In this document: in pieces, positions 8,834 through 18,166 of the stretch
Position numbering within the stretch: position 1 is the stretch's first letter
Layout: the number at the start of each line of letters is the position of its first letter
DNA from: Rhodoglobus sp.
GTDB taxonomy: Bacteria; Actinomycetota; Actinomycetes; Actinomycetales; Microbacteriaceae
Assembly (NCBI GenBank): GCA_025464445.1
Contig: JAODLY010000044.1
Coordinates: 1-64,000, forward strand
Length of the DNA: 64,000 nt
Direction: 5' to 3'
Notes under the pieces: model-generated
Databases searched by the model: none
Seen by the model: the letters and a program-made list of their open reading frames with translations, nothing else
What the model was told of the DNA's origin: nothing
Made by a program: the position numbers and the translations under genes

Positions 8834-10231
8834 CTAGCCCGCGGGCGTGGTGGGCGAGGCCGGCGCGGGAACGGCCGCGGGGTTGCGGATACCGACGAAC
8901 GAGACGACGCCGCCGACGATCAACAGCACCGCCGTGACCAGTATCACGCGGTGGTAGCTGTTGGTGTCGAGGGTTCCTGCCACGATCACGCCGATCATGG
9001 CGGTGGCGACAAGCCCCGCGACACGGGCGACGGCGTTGTTCACTGCCGAACCGATCCCGGCCTGGGCCGAGGGGATCGAGCCCAGGATCGCCGAGGTCAG
9101 TGGCGCCACGGTCATCGACAGCCCGATGGCGAACACGATGACGCCCGGAAGCACCTGCGTCCAGTAGTTCACGTCCTTGCCCATCGTGAGGAAGAGCAGG
9201 TAGCCGATCCCGGCGATGATCGGGCCCAGCGTCATAAACAGCCGAGGGCCGTATTTGCCGCTCAGGGAGCCGAACAGGCCCGAGAGGAGCACGTTGCCGA
9301 GCGAAACCGGCAGGAACGCCAGGGCCGCGATGGTTGCCGGGAAACCGGCCACCTGGATCAGGAACACGACGACGATGAATCCGCCGATCGAGAGTGCCGC
9401 ATAGACGAACACCGTGGCCAGGTTGCCCCAGGCGAAATTGCGGGTCGAAAAAATGCCGAGCGGCAGCATGGGCATCTTCGCTCTGCGTTCCCACCAGATG
9501 AAAACCGCGAGGCAGACCAACCCGATCGCGAAGGGCAGGTAGATTGCCGGGCTGCCCCAGCCGTAGTTGCCCTGCTCGATGAGCGCGAAAACGGGTCCGC
9601 CGAGGCCGACAACGCCGAGCGCAGCACCCAGGTAGTCGATGCGCCGGCCGGGCTCCCGAACGTCCTGCTGCTTGAGCACGAAGAGCATCCACAGCGCGAC
9701 AGCTATCGGGATCACGTTGATCACGAAGACCAGCCGCCAGCTCAGGTAATCCACGAACAGGCCGCCGAGGATTGGCCCGGCGAGGAACGAAGCGCTCGTC
9801 CAGGCTGTCCACTGGCCGATCGCTTTCGACTGTGCGGCATCCCGGAATGTCGACACGATGAGCGCGAGCGAACTCGGCACGAGGAGTGCTCCGGCGATCC
9901 CCTGCACCCCACGCAGCACGATGAGAAACTCGGCCGACGGCGAAAGGGCGATGAGCTGGGATGCCACGCCGAACCCGATCAGCCCCACCCGCAGCACCAC
10001 GATGCGCCCGTACACGTCGGAGAGCGACCCCGCGAGCAGGATCAGCGAACTCAAGGTAATCAGGTACGCGTCGACCACCCACTGCTGCGTGCTCAACCCA
10101 CCGCCGAGCTCCCGGCTGATCGCAGGCAGCGCCACGTTGATGACCGACGTATCGAGGAACGCCACGAACGAGGCGAGGATCGCGATGATCAGGACGAGAC
10201 GCTGTTGGCGGGTCACCTGATCATTCAACAC
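8834..10231 (-). CDS. MFS drug-efflux transporter, DHA2 (EmrB/QacA) type
   Basis: A 465-residue membrane protein with about 14 hydrophobic helices. Visible motifs are FLDTSVINVALPAI in helix 1 (family motif D1), GSLSDVYGRIVVLR (motif A) and the GVQGIAGALLVPSSLAL stretch (motif C, antiporter). It should expel drugs or other amphiphiles in exchange for protons. It overlaps the upstream lipase-like gene by 11 nt on the same strand, so the two are probably one operon. The tail is Ala/Pro rich. Substrate unknown. Confidence 0.9.
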   Translation of the reverse strand: MLNDQVTRQQRLVLIIAILASFVAFLDTSVINVALPAISRELGGGLSTQQWVVDAYLITLSSLILLAGSLSDVYGRIVVLRVGLIGFGVASQLIALSPSAEFLIVLRGVQGIAGALLVPSSLALIVSTFRDAAQSKAIGQWTAWTSASFLAGPILGGLFVDYLSWRLVFVINVIPIAVALWMLFVLKQQDVREPGRRIDYLGAALGVVGLGGPVFALIEQGNYGWGSPAIYLPFAIGLVCLAVFIWWERRAKMPMLPLGIFSTRNFAWGNLATVFVYAALSIGGFIVVVFLIQVAGFPATIAALAFLPVSLGNVLLSGLFGSLSGKYGPRLFMTLGPIIAGIGYLLFLTMGKDVNYWTQVLPGVIVFAIGLSMTVAPLTSAILGSIPSAQAGIGSAVNNAVARVAGLVATAMIGVIVAGTLDTNSYHRVILVTAVLLIVGGVVSFVGIRNPAAVPAPASPTTPAG

Positions 10232-10910
10232 CCGGCCGCAACGCGAAAACCACCGCGTCGACGACGGCGGGATTCGACAGGATGCGGAAGTGCCCGACGA
10301 GTGGCAGGGTCACATTGGCCGCCCCCTCGAGAAAGCTCCCGTTGGGGATGACCTGGTCGGTCTCCGGGTAGATCGAGGTGATGCGGGAGTTGATCTCCAG
10401 ATTTGCCGCGAGCGTCGAGAGCAACTCGTTGCCGGGGATGAAAGGGCGGATCGGGCGCACCGGCACATACTTTGCACGGGTCGAGCCGGAGAACGGGCTC
10501 GCAATCGCCACCAACCGGTCGATCCGCTGTGCGACGTCATCGACGGTCATCATGTGCTTGCCGACGAGTCCGCCCTTGCTGTGGCCGACGATCGCGACGT
10601 GCTCGAGACCGTGCTCGTCGAGGTAGCGCTGGGCGGTCGCCGCGGTATCCGGGATGGGGGCGAGGTTGTAGCCCAGCTGCGGGAGCATGTGCACGGGATG
10701 TCCAAGAGCGCTCAGGCGTCGGCCGATGGGCAACAGGAAGCGCCACGGCTCGTACACACCGGGGATGAGCAACACGGGCGTGCGGGTGCCCTCGGCCAGG
10801 GCATCCGGAATGCTCCCGTTAAGCAGGTTGCCCACCCTCGCGGAGGTCGCGTAGACGTAGTCGAGACCCGTCTGCCAGGCGAGATCACGGAAACTCCTGG
10901 GCTCGCGCAT
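10221..10910 (-). CDS. Alpha/beta hydrolase, lipase/esterase-like
   Basis: A 229-residue hydrolase resembling short triacylglycerol lipases. The nucleophile elbow GHSKGG is at 109-114 (Ser111), Asp185 lies in ETDQVIP, and His207 in VGHFRI completes the triad. The oxyanion-loop segment LLIPGVYEPW is at 47-56. There is no signal peptide, so it appears intracellular. It is translationally coupled to the DHA2 efflux gene downstream, so hydrolysis of an ester compound and export of product or drug may be linked; this is inference. Confidence 0.85.
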   Translation of the reverse strand: MREPRSFRDLAWQTGLDYVYATSARVGNLLNGSIPDALAEGTRTPVLLIPGVYEPWRFLLPIGRRLSALGHPVHMLPQLGYNLAPIPDTAATAQRYLDEHGLEHVAIVGHSKGGLVGKHMMTVDDVAQRIDRLVAIASPFSGSTRAKYVPVRPIRPFIPGNELLSTLAANLEINSRITSIYPETDQVIPNGSFLEGAANVTLPLVGHFRILSNPAVVDAVVFALRPGVE

Positions 10911-10943
10911 GCAGTCATTTTAGGTTCGCCCGCGGGGTAGAGA

Positions 10944-12200
10944 ATGGAATCCATGTCGACCTCCACGAACCTGCCCGGATCGAACTGGTCGCAGCACCAC
11001 GATTACCGCGCGACGACGCTGCACCGCCCCACGACTCTCGAGCAGCTGCAGGATGTCGTGGCGAATGCCCCGAAGATCCGCGCGCTCGGCAGCCGCCACT
11101 CCTTCAATGACATCGCGGACTCCGCCGAGCTCGTCACCCTCGAGGGGATGCCGCCGGCCATCGTCATCGACGCGGAGAGCGAGACCGTGTCATTCTCGGC
11201 CGGGCTCAGGTACGGCGACCTGGGGATCGTGCTGCAGCGCGAAGGCTGGGGGCTGCGCAACCTCGCATCCCTCCCCCACATCTCGGTCGCGGGCGCTGTC
11301 GCGACCGGCACCCACGGCTCCGGAGACAGGAACGGGACGCTCTCGAGGGCGGTGTCCGGGATCGTGCTGGTCACGGCATCCGGAGCGTTGCGTTCGATCA
11401 CCCCGGCCGACCCGGAGTTCGACGGGGCCGTCGTGTCGCTCGGCGCGCTGGGCGTGGTCACGCGCATCACGCTCGACATCGAGCCGACATTCCAGGTGCG
11501 CCAGGACGTCTACACCGGCCTGACCTGGACGAAACTACTCGACAGCTACGAGAAAATCGTCTCCCGCGCGTACAGCGTGAGTGTCTTCACCGACTGGGCT
11601 GGCGAGTCGGTCGGCACCGTCTGGCTGAAGAGCCGCATGGATGGCGCCAAGCCGCCGCAGGACCTGTTCGGTGCGACTCCCGCCCACACCGCCCTTCATC
11701 CGCTGCCCGACATGCCGGCGACCAGCACGACCGAGCAGCGCGGCATCCCCGGCGCCTGGATCGACAGGCTTCCGCACTTCAAGCTCGGTTTCACCCCCAG
11801 CAACGGCGACGAGCTGCAGACCGAGTACATCGTGCCCCGGCGGCACGCGGTCGACGCGATCACCGCCGTGCGCGCCCTGGGCGAGCGGATTACCCCGCAC
11901 CTCTACGTCACCGAACTACGCACGATGGCCGCCGATTCGCTGTGGCTCAGCGGTGCCTACGAGACCGATGCCGTGGGCATCCACTTCACCTGGAAGAAGG
12001 ATCCCGCGGCCGTGCTCCCTCTGCTGCCCGTCATCGAGGAGGCGCTTGCCCCGTTCGACGCGCGGCCGCACTGGGGCAAGCTGTTCCACTCGGTGCGCAA
12101 AGAGCTGTACCCGCGGCTGCCGGACTTCGTGGCGCTGGCGGAGGAGCTCGACCCGGAGGGCAAGTTCAGGAACGAGTACCTCGAACGGCACGTGTTCTAG
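10944..12200 (+). CDS. Alditol/xylitol oxidase, FAD-dependent (AldO/VAO family)
   Basis: At 418 residues it matches the length and motif order of Streptomyces AldO. LGSRHSFND (48-56) contains the His (His52) that covalently binds FAD in that family; NLASLPHISVAGAVATGTHGSG (from residue 110) is the FAD-binding core, and the C-terminal HWGKLF and LDPEGKF blocks are shared. The enzyme oxidises the C1 hydroxyl of sugar alcohols with O2, giving aldose and H2O2. ATG codons at 10944 and 10953 are both plausible; the second has GGA at better spacing. It ends convergent with, and four bases into, the helicase gene. Confidence 0.9.
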   Translation: MESMSTSTNLPGSNWSQHHDYRATTLHRPTTLEQLQDVVANAPKIRALGSRHSFNDIADSAELVTLEGMPPAIVIDAESETVSFSAGLRYGDLGIVLQREGWGLRNLASLPHISVAGAVATGTHGSGDRNGTLSRAVSGIVLVTASGALRSITPADPEFDGAVVSLGALGVVTRITLDIEPTFQVRQDVYTGLTWTKLLDSYEKIVSRAYSVSVFTDWAGESVGTVWLKSRMDGAKPPQDLFGATPAHTALHPLPDMPATSTTEQRGIPGAWIDRLPHFKLGFTPSNGDELQTEYIVPRRHAVDAITAVRALGERITPHLYVTELRTMAADSLWLSGAYETDAVGIHFTWKKDPAAVLPLLPVIEEALAPFDARPHWGKLFHSVRKELYPRLPDFVALAEELDPEGKFRNEYLERHVF

Positions 12201-14743
12201 AGCATCCCCACCGCTGTCACCCGCACCACCGCAATCCCCTGCTCCGCTGACTCCGCGAGGTCGACGGTCGCGCTGATGCCCCAGTCGTGGTCGCCCGCCG
12301 GGTCGTCGAAGATCTGGCGCACGCTCCACTGCTGCGGGGCTTCCGTGACCATGATCATGGCTGGCCCGCGGGCGTCGCCGTCGGTGCCGAGGGAGCCGTG
12401 CTGGTCGAAGTAGGCGTCCATCGCGTCGGCCCAGCCGTTGGCATCGAAGCCGGATGCCGCATCCAGTTCGCCGAGCGAAGCCCAGTCCTCGAGCGCGGCC
12501 AGCTGCACCCGCCGGAACAGCTCGTTGCGCACGAGCACCCGGAACGCCCGCAGGTTCGTGACCACGGATGGCGGAGGCGGCGGCAGCACATCAGCGGGCC
12601 GGTCGGGCTTGTCGAGACCTCCGCCCGAGATCATCGACTCCCATTCGTCGAGCAGGCTCGAGTCCACCTGGCGGACGAGCTCGCCCAGCCACTCGATGAC
12701 ATCCAGCAACTCTTCGGTCTTGGCGTCATCCGGAATCGTCTGCCGTGCGGCACGGTAAGCGTCGGACAGGTAGCGCAGCACGAGCCCCTCGCTACGGGCC
12801 AGCTTGTAGTAGCCGACGTAGTCCGCGAACGTCATCGCCCGCTCGTACATGTCGCGCACGACGGTCTTGGGGCTGAGCTCGAAGTCGCCGATCCACGGTT
12901 GCGTGGCGCTGTAGGTGTGGAACGCGGCATCCAGCAACTCTTCGAGGGGTTTGGGCCAGGTGATCTGCTCGAGCAGTTCCATGCGCTGGTCGTACTCGAT
13001 GCCCTCCGCCTTCATCGAGGCGACCGCCTCGCCGCGCGCCTGGAACTGCTGCTGCGACAAGATCGGCCTCGGGTCGTCGAGCGTCGACTCGAGCACAGAG
13101 ACCATGTCGAGCGCATAGGTCGGGGATGCCGGGTCGAGCAGCTCGAAGACGGCGAGCGCGAACGGCGACAAGGGCTGGTTCAGCGCGAAGTTCGCCTGCA
13201 GGTCGACCGTCAGCCGGATCTCGATGATCGAGCGTGTGGAGATCTTCCCGTCGCGGGTCTCGACAAGCTCGACCGGCGTTTGTTCCACGACACCGGCGGT
13301 ACGCAGGGTGCGGTAGATGCTGAGGGCGCGGCGGGCGAGGTCGAGTTTGCGGTGCCACGGCTCATGGCTGTCGAAGATCAGGTCGCGCATGTTCTGGAAC
13401 GAGTCGCCGCCGCGCGCGATCACGTTGAGGATCATCGAATGGCTCACCTGCATGCTCGAGGCCAGCAGCTCCGGCTCGGCGTTGATCAGGCGGTTGAAGC
13501 TCGGCTCACCCCACGAGACGAATCCCTCAGGCGCCTTCTTGCGCACGATCTTCTTGATCTTCTTCGGGTCGTCCCCCGCCCGGGCCAGCAGCCGGGCGTT
13601 CTCGGCCTCGTGCTCGGGCGCCTGGCACACCACGGTCCCGGCGGTGTCGTAGCCCGCACGGCCGGCCCGGCCCGCGATCTGGTGGAATTCGCGGGCGCTC
13701 AGCTGGCGCATCCGGGTTCCATCGAACTTGGTGAGCGCGGTGAGCAGCACGGTGCGGATCGGCACGTTGATGCCCACACCGAGGGTGTCGGTGCCGCAGA
13801 TGACCCGCAGCAGGCCACGCTGGGCGAGCTGTTCGACGAGCCGCCGGTACTTGGGCAGCATGCCCGCGTGGTGCACGCCGATGCCGCTGCGGACGAGGCG
13901 GCTAAGGGTCTGCCCGAACACCGTCGTGAAACGGAAGTCGCCGATCGCGTCCGCGATCTCGTCGCGCTGCTCGCGGCTGATGACCTTCACGCTCGTCATC
14001 GCCTGGGCACGCTCGAGGGCCGCCAGCTGCGAGAAGTGCACGATGTAGATCGGGGACTGCCCGGTGCCCAGCAGGTCTTCGATTGTCTCGTGCACCGGCG
14101 TCGTCGCATACGAATAGTGCAGGGGCACGGGCCGGTCTACGCCCGTGATGAGGGCGGTCTCGCGACCGGTGCGCTTCGACAGGTCGTCTGCAATCGGCTT
14201 CATGTCGCCCAGGGTCGCCGACATGAGCACGAACTGCACTTGTCGCAGGGTCAGGAGCGGCACCTGCCAGGCCCAGCCGCGCTCCGGGTCCGCGTAGAAA
14301 TGGAACTCGTCCATCACGACCTGGTCGACGGGGGCGTCGGCCCCCTGGCGCAGGGCGAGGTTCGCGAGGATCTCCGCCGTGCAGCAGATGATCGGGGCAT
14401 CCGCGTTCACGCTCGAATCGCCGGTGACCATGCCGACGTTCTCGGCGCCGAAGATGTCGACGAGGGCGAAGAACTTCTCGCTCACCAGGGCCTTGATCGG
14501 AGCGGTGTAGAAGCTGCGCTTTCCCTGCGCGAGGGCGGCGAAGTGCGCAGCGATGGCGACGAGCGATTTGCCGGTTCCGGTGGGCGTGCTCAGGATGAGG
14601 TTCGCACCGGACACGATCTCGATGAGCGCTTCATCCTGCGCGGGGTATAGCGGCAGCCCGCGGGCCTCGGCCCAGTCGGCGAACGCCGTGTACGCGGCAT
14701 CCGGGTCCCACGGCGTCGGCGCGAGATCGAGAAGGGATGCCAT
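12197..14743 (-). CDS. DEAD/DEAH-box RNA/DNA helicase with DUF3516 C-terminal region
   Basis: An 848-residue SF2 helicase. Walker A TPTGTGKS is at 53-60, motif II DEFH at 145-148, motif III SAT at 175-177, and motif VI QIAGRAGRAGY near residue 350. The long C-terminal half corresponds to the DUF3516 module of the Ski2-like helicases found across actinobacteria. The role is probably RNA metabolism; function in this family is poorly established. There is no obvious ribosome-binding site before the ATG. No operon partner. Confidence 0.9.
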   Translation of the reverse strand: MASLLDLAPTPWDPDAAYTAFADWAEARGLPLYPAQDEALIEIVSGANLILSTPTGTGKSLVAIAAHFAALAQGKRSFYTAPIKALVSEKFFALVDIFGAENVGMVTGDSSVNADAPIICCTAEILANLALRQGADAPVDQVVMDEFHFYADPERGWAWQVPLLTLRQVQFVLMSATLGDMKPIADDLSKRTGRETALITGVDRPVPLHYSYATTPVHETIEDLLGTGQSPIYIVHFSQLAALERAQAMTSVKVISREQRDEIADAIGDFRFTTVFGQTLSRLVRSGIGVHHAGMLPKYRRLVEQLAQRGLLRVICGTDTLGVGINVPIRTVLLTALTKFDGTRMRQLSAREFHQIAGRAGRAGYDTAGTVVCQAPEHEAENARLLARAGDDPKKIKKIVRKKAPEGFVSWGEPSFNRLINAEPELLASSMQVSHSMILNVIARGGDSFQNMRDLIFDSHEPWHRKLDLARRALSIYRTLRTAGVVEQTPVELVETRDGKISTRSIIEIRLTVDLQANFALNQPLSPFALAVFELLDPASPTYALDMVSVLESTLDDPRPILSQQQFQARGEAVASMKAEGIEYDQRMELLEQITWPKPLEELLDAAFHTYSATQPWIGDFELSPKTVVRDMYERAMTFADYVGYYKLARSEGLVLRYLSDAYRAARQTIPDDAKTEELLDVIEWLGELVRQVDSSLLDEWESMISGGGLDKPDRPADVLPPPPPSVVTNLRAFRVLVRNELFRRVQLAALEDWASLGELDAASGFDANGWADAMDAYFDQHGSLGTDGDARGPAMIMVTEAPQQWSVRQIFDDPAGDHDWGISATVDLAESAEQGIAVVRVTAVGML

Positions 14744-14770
14744 GGGTCAACCGTGCCACAGTCTTGTGGC

Positions 14771-14799
14771 TTGACAGACTTGGCTAACATCATTAGCTT
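14771..14799 (+). promoter_or_regulatory. Sigma-A-type promoter for the alpha/beta hydrolase gene
   Basis: TTGACA (14771-14776), a 17-nt spacer and TAGCTT (14794-14799) match the -35/-10 consensus. Initiation about seven bases downstream would fall on the ATG at 14807, giving a leaderless message. Confidence 0.6.
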
Positions 14800-14806
14800 T
14801 GGGGCT

Positions 14807-15616
14807 ATGAACCTTTCCCCCACGCTCAAGCTCGCCGTGGACGGCGGCTCCCTCTCCTACGAGATCGCCGGCGATGGCCCCCTCGTCGTCTGCGTGCCCG
14901 GCATGGGCGACCTGCGCTCCACCTTCCGGTTTCTCGCCCCCGCTCTCGTCGAAGCCGGCTACCGCGTCGCGGTGATCGACCTGCGCGGCCACGGCGACAG
15001 TGACACGACATTCGACTCCTACGACAACGAGGGCAACGCTCGGGATGTCACGGCTCTCGTCGACCACCTCGGCGGCCCCGCGGTCATCGTCGGCAACTCG
15101 ATGGGCGCCGCGATCGGCGCCCTCATCGCGGCTCACCGCGCCGAGCTCGTGTCCGGGCTGGTGCTCGTGGGACCCTTCGTGCGCGACGGCAAGGTCGGCG
15201 CGGTGCTCCAAGCAGTCATGAATGTGCTCACCTCCCCCGCACTCGTCGCATTCACCTGGAAGAACTACCTGCCGAACCTCTACAAGGGCACGAAGCCCGC
15301 CGACCTGCCGGAGTACGTCGCAGCGGTGGTCGCCGGCATGAAGGGCCGCTCCCGGGCCATCTCGAAGACGATGTCGACGAGCCACGCCTCCGCCGAGCTC
15401 GCACTACCCGACGTGCACACGAACGTGCTCGTCGTGATGGGCGAGCTCGACCCCGATTTCCCCTCCCCCGCCGGCGAAGCCCAGTGGATAACGAGCCAGC
15501 TCGGCGGCGAGGTACTGATGGTCCCCGACGCGGGGCACTACCCGCAGTCGCAGCGGCCCGACATCGTTGTGCCTGCCATCGAGGCGTTCCTGGCGAAGGC
15601 CACGAAGCGTGCCTAG
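14807..15616 (+). CDS. Alpha/beta hydrolase
   Basis: A 269-residue hydrolase with the PGMGDLRSTF oxyanion loop (31-40), a DLRGHGDSD turn (58-66) and nucleophile elbow GNSMGA with Ser98. A late ELDPDF segment supplies the probable acid and DAGHYPQ the catalytic His. I chose the ATG at 14807 rather than an in-frame one 54 nt upstream because the latter would lie upstream of the promoter -10 element. The coding end overlaps the following TetR gene by 8 nt, so the hydrolase is probably co-transcribed with its regulator. Substrate unknown. Confidence 0.9.
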   Translation: MNLSPTLKLAVDGGSLSYEIAGDGPLVVCVPGMGDLRSTFRFLAPALVEAGYRVAVIDLRGHGDSDTTFDSYDNEGNARDVTALVDHLGGPAVIVGNSMGAAIGALIAAHRAELVSGLVLVGPFVRDGKVGAVLQAVMNVLTSPALVAFTWKNYLPNLYKGTKPADLPEYVAAVVAGMKGRSRAISKTMSTSHASAELALPDVHTNVLVVMGELDPDFPSPAGEAQWITSQLGGEVLMVPDAGHYPQSQRPDIVVPAIEAFLAKATKRA

Positions 15617-16175
15617 GGCCGGGGTCACCACCGCGCGGGTTGTGGAGACCGCCGAAACGCTCGCCGACGAGGTGGGACTTGCCGACGTCAGCCTCGCCAG
15701 GATCGCCGGCCGCCTGGACGTGAAAGTGCCCAGCCTGTACAAGCACATTGCCGGGCTCGACGCGCTGCACTCCCTCGTCGACGCGAAGGCCAAAGCCGAG
15801 CTCGGCGAGGTGATGGCCCGCGCAGCGGTGGGACGTGCGTCGGGCGACGCCGTCGACGCGCTGGCCGACGCCTACCGGGCGTGGGCGAAGCGGCATCCCG
15901 GGCGGTACAGCGCAACGCTGAAGGCTCCCGATCCGGGCGACGAGGCCGCGCTCGCCGCGTCTGACAAGACTGTGCAGGTGGTCTTCGACGCGCTTGCCGG
16001 TTACGGGCTCAGCGGCGACGACGCCATCGACGCGACGCGGGCGCTGCGTGCGGCGCTGCACGGCTTCGTGGCGCTCGAGGCAGTGGGCGGCTTCGGCCTG
16101 CCCCAGGATGTGGACCGCAGCTTCCACCGCCTCGTCGGCGCGCTCAAGCGGGCCCTCACGAACTGGGGCGACTAG
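15609..16175 (+). CDS. TetR/AcrR-family regulator with WHG-type C-terminal domain
   Basis: A 188-residue regulator. The N-terminal helix-turn-helix (DVSLARIAGRLDVKVPSLYKHI, about 25-46) is typical of TetR, and the C-terminal part (RAALHGFVALEAVGGFGLPQDVDRSFHRLV) matches the WHG ligand-binding domain. The GTG at 15609 overlaps the stop of the hydrolase gene, implying coupling; longer in-frame starts would run deep into the hydrolase gene. It probably controls this two-gene unit. Confidence 0.88.
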   Translation: MPRAGVTTARVVETAETLADEVGLADVSLARIAGRLDVKVPSLYKHIAGLDALHSLVDAKAKAELGEVMARAAVGRASGDAVDALADAYRAWAKRHPGRYSATLKAPDPGDEAALAASDKTVQVVFDALAGYGLSGDDAIDATRALRAALHGFVALEAVGGFGLPQDVDRSFHRLVGALKRALTNWGD

Positions 16176-17104
16176 GCAGTGTGCTCGACAGCTACCCTCG
16201 CGTACACGCTCTCCACGTAGGCCCAGAAGCCGTTCACGTCGAGCTTCGTTGCGACGAGGGCGTTCGGGGCTGGCGCGTCGAAGTCGACGACAGTCATGCC
16301 CGAGGTGAACTCCCCGGCTGTCTCGACCTCGACCCGCGCGGGCTGGGTGAGGAACAGGTCGGGGCGCGCCACGTACGCGACAGCACACACGTCGTGCACG
16401 GCCTGCCCATCCCAGTCGGGCATGTTGGGGTTGAAGTAGAAGGTCGCGAGCGGCACGATGAGCTCGTCGGCGAGCTTTCCGAGGGTCTTGAGCCTGTCGA
16501 CGACTATCGAGTTGGCCTGGGCCTGCAGCGTGAGGTCGAGCCCGATCATCGTGACCCGCCAGTCGGCGGCGAACACGATCTTCGCCGCCTCGGGGTCTGC
16601 CCAGATGTTGAACTCGGCAGCGACTGTCGCGTTGCCGCGAGTGTACGACCCGCCCATGATCGTGAAGGATGCCGCCCAGCGCGCGATCGCCGGCTCGCGT
16701 TCGAGGGCTATCGCGATGTTCGTGAGCGGACCGGTGGCCACCAGGTGGATAGCTCCCGGGGTCGCCCTGAGGGTGTCGATGATGAAGTCGGCCGCATGCT
16801 GCCCCGTGACCGGGAGCGTGGCCTCGGGGAGCACGACATTGCCGAGCCCTCCGGCGCCGTGCACGTGCGCGGCATCCCGGACTTCGCGCGTGAGCGGCTC
16901 GGCCGCCCCGGCCGATACGGGCACCGCCGGAAACTTGAGGTACTCCCGCAGTTGCAGCGCGTTGCGCGTGGTGTTCTGCAGCCCGACGTTGCCGCCGACA
17001 GTGGTGACGCCGACGAGCACGAGGTTCGGGTCGCCGTGCGCGAGCAGCAGGGCGAGGGCGTCGTCGAGCCCCGGGTCACAGTCGAGCAGGATGTTGTGGG
17101 CCAT
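16172..17104 (-). CDS. Nucleoside hydrolase (inosine-uridine preferring type)
   Basis: A 310-residue cytosolic hydrolase. The N-terminal DCDPGLDD (8-15) is the Ca2+-binding Asp cluster of the family, GVTTVGGN follows at about 32-39, and MGGSY and AEFNIWADPEAA blocks contribute the nucleoside pocket, with VHDVCAV near residue 240 carrying the last Ca2+/ribose ligand. It splits ribonucleosides into base and ribose for salvage. It converges with the TetR gene (4-nt overlap) and follows the PrmC-like gene by 3 nt on the same strand. Confidence 0.92.
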   Translation of the reverse strand: MAHNILLDCDPGLDDALALLLAHGDPNLVLVGVTTVGGNVGLQNTTRNALQLREYLKFPAVPVSAGAAEPLTREVRDAAHVHGAGGLGNVVLPEATLPVTGQHAADFIIDTLRATPGAIHLVATGPLTNIAIALEREPAIARWAASFTIMGGSYTRGNATVAAEFNIWADPEAAKIVFAADWRVTMIGLDLTLQAQANSIVVDRLKTLGKLADELIVPLATFYFNPNMPDWDGQAVHDVCAVAYVARPDLFLTQPARVEVETAGEFTSGMTVVDFDAPAPNALVATKLDVNGFWAYVESVYARVAVEHTA

Positions 17105-17107
17105 GCC

Positions 17108-17869
17108 TCAACCGTAGCTTCGTCGGACAACGACAACGGTCGCGTCCAGGTCGTCGTCGCGGATGACGGTCGACTCGAGCCCGGCCGCCGCGACGAGTTC
17201 GACGAGCGCGCGCACCTGCCCTTCGCTCACCTCGGTGGCGAGCAGTCCCGCCGGCGCAAGCCACTCCGCGGCCGCGGATATCACGCGCCGCAGCACATCC
17301 AGCCCGTCGGCGCCGCCGTCGAGGGTGGATAGCGGCTCGAAGTCGCGCGCTTCGTGGGGCAGGAGCGCGATCGCGTCGGTCGGGACATATGGCGCGATGA
17401 CCACGAGTACGTCGACCCTGCCCCTGAGGCTCGCGGGGAGGCCGTCATAGAGGTCGCCTTCGTAGACGTTCTGCACGTTTTGCCGCGCACACGCGACCGC
17501 GGCGGGGTCGTCGTCAGATGCGTGCAGCTCGCCCGCACCGATCGCCTCGGCGAGCGCCGCGCCCACGGCGCCAGAGCCGCAGCACAGGTCGAGCACGACA
17601 GCTTTCTCTGGGGCCAGCTTCGCTACCTCCCGCACCAGGAACTCGGTGCGGGGCCGCGGCACGAACACCCCGGGGCCGATGCTGTAGCGGCGTCCTGCGA
17701 ACTCGACCCAGCCGAGCACGTGCTCGAGCGGCAGGCCTTGGACCCTCCTCGCGACCATGCTCTCGAGTTCTTCGTCGTCCCGCGCGGTCTCCAGCAGCAG
17801 GGCGGCCTCATCCTCGGCGAACACGCAACCGGCCGCGCGCAGGCGGATCACGATCTCCTCGGATTCCAT
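17108..17869 (-). CDS. PrmC/HemK-like putative protein N5-glutamine methyltransferase
   Basis: From the ATG at 17869 the protein has 253 residues. QGLPLEHVLGWVEFAGR (44-60) matches the PrmC N-terminal signature, and LDLCCGSGAVG (93-103) is SAM motif I. The catalytic NPPY motif that binds the substrate Gln is replaced by IAPY (158-161), so the otherwise invariant Asn is Ile. It ends 3 nt from the nucleoside hydrolase gene. A shorter, atypical PrmC paralogue of this kind is common in actinobacteria; because the key Asn is missing, activity on release factors is doubtful. Confidence 0.85.
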   Translation of the reverse strand: MESEEIVIRLRAAGCVFAEDEAALLLETARDDEELESMVARRVQGLPLEHVLGWVEFAGRRYSIGPGVFVPRPRTEFLVREVAKLAPEKAVVLDLCCGSGAVGAALAEAIGAGELHASDDDPAAVACARQNVQNVYEGDLYDGLPASLRGRVDVLVVIAPYVPTDAIALLPHEARDFEPLSTLDGGADGLDVLRRVISAAAEWLAPAGLLATEVSEGQVRALVELVAAAGLESTVIRDDDLDATVVVVRRSYG

Positions 17870-18007
17870 CGGCTCAACGGTACCGCCGGCTGGCGCGCCC
17901 GTCGCGACGGCCTCCCTCCGGCACTCGACCAGCACTCGACCGCCACCGACCGGCACCGGATCGGCACCGGAAAGTCGCCAGCCGCCTCCCCCATCGGCGG
18001 ACCTCCT

Positions 18008-18067
18008 CAAAACGTTCGCGATCTCAAGGAACGCTGTCGGCAACTCCTTGAGATCGCGAACGTTTTG
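18008..18067. repeat. 23-bp perfect inverted repeat with 14-nt loop between divergent genes
   Basis: The left arm at 18008-18030 begins CAAAACGTTCGCGATC; the right arm at 18045-18067 is its exact complement. The 60-nt element sits between the divergent PrmC-like and SDR genes, where a terminator for either would make no sense. It could be a mobile palindromic element, a cruciform operator or a small RNA; only the symmetry is observed. Confidence 0.85.
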
Positions 18068-18166
18068 GGTGCAGCCGCCGAACCGGGAGCGGCCACGCGG
18101 GTGCAGCTGCGCGGCGCGAGCGCGCCCTGCGAAGGAGTCGAGAGAGCACCCGGCGTACAATCTCGT

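Noticed and set aside
12287-14650. A long open frame on the plus strand opposite the helicase gene.
   Set aside because: It mirrors a GC-rich coding sequence, is compositionally biased in Arg/His/Asp/Gly, and has no family motif; the minus-strand helicase is unmistakable.
17354-18166. N-terminal extension of the SDR frame upstream of GTG 18167.
   Set aside because: It lies antisense to the PrmC-like gene and runs through the large palindrome; the translated stretch has no domain.
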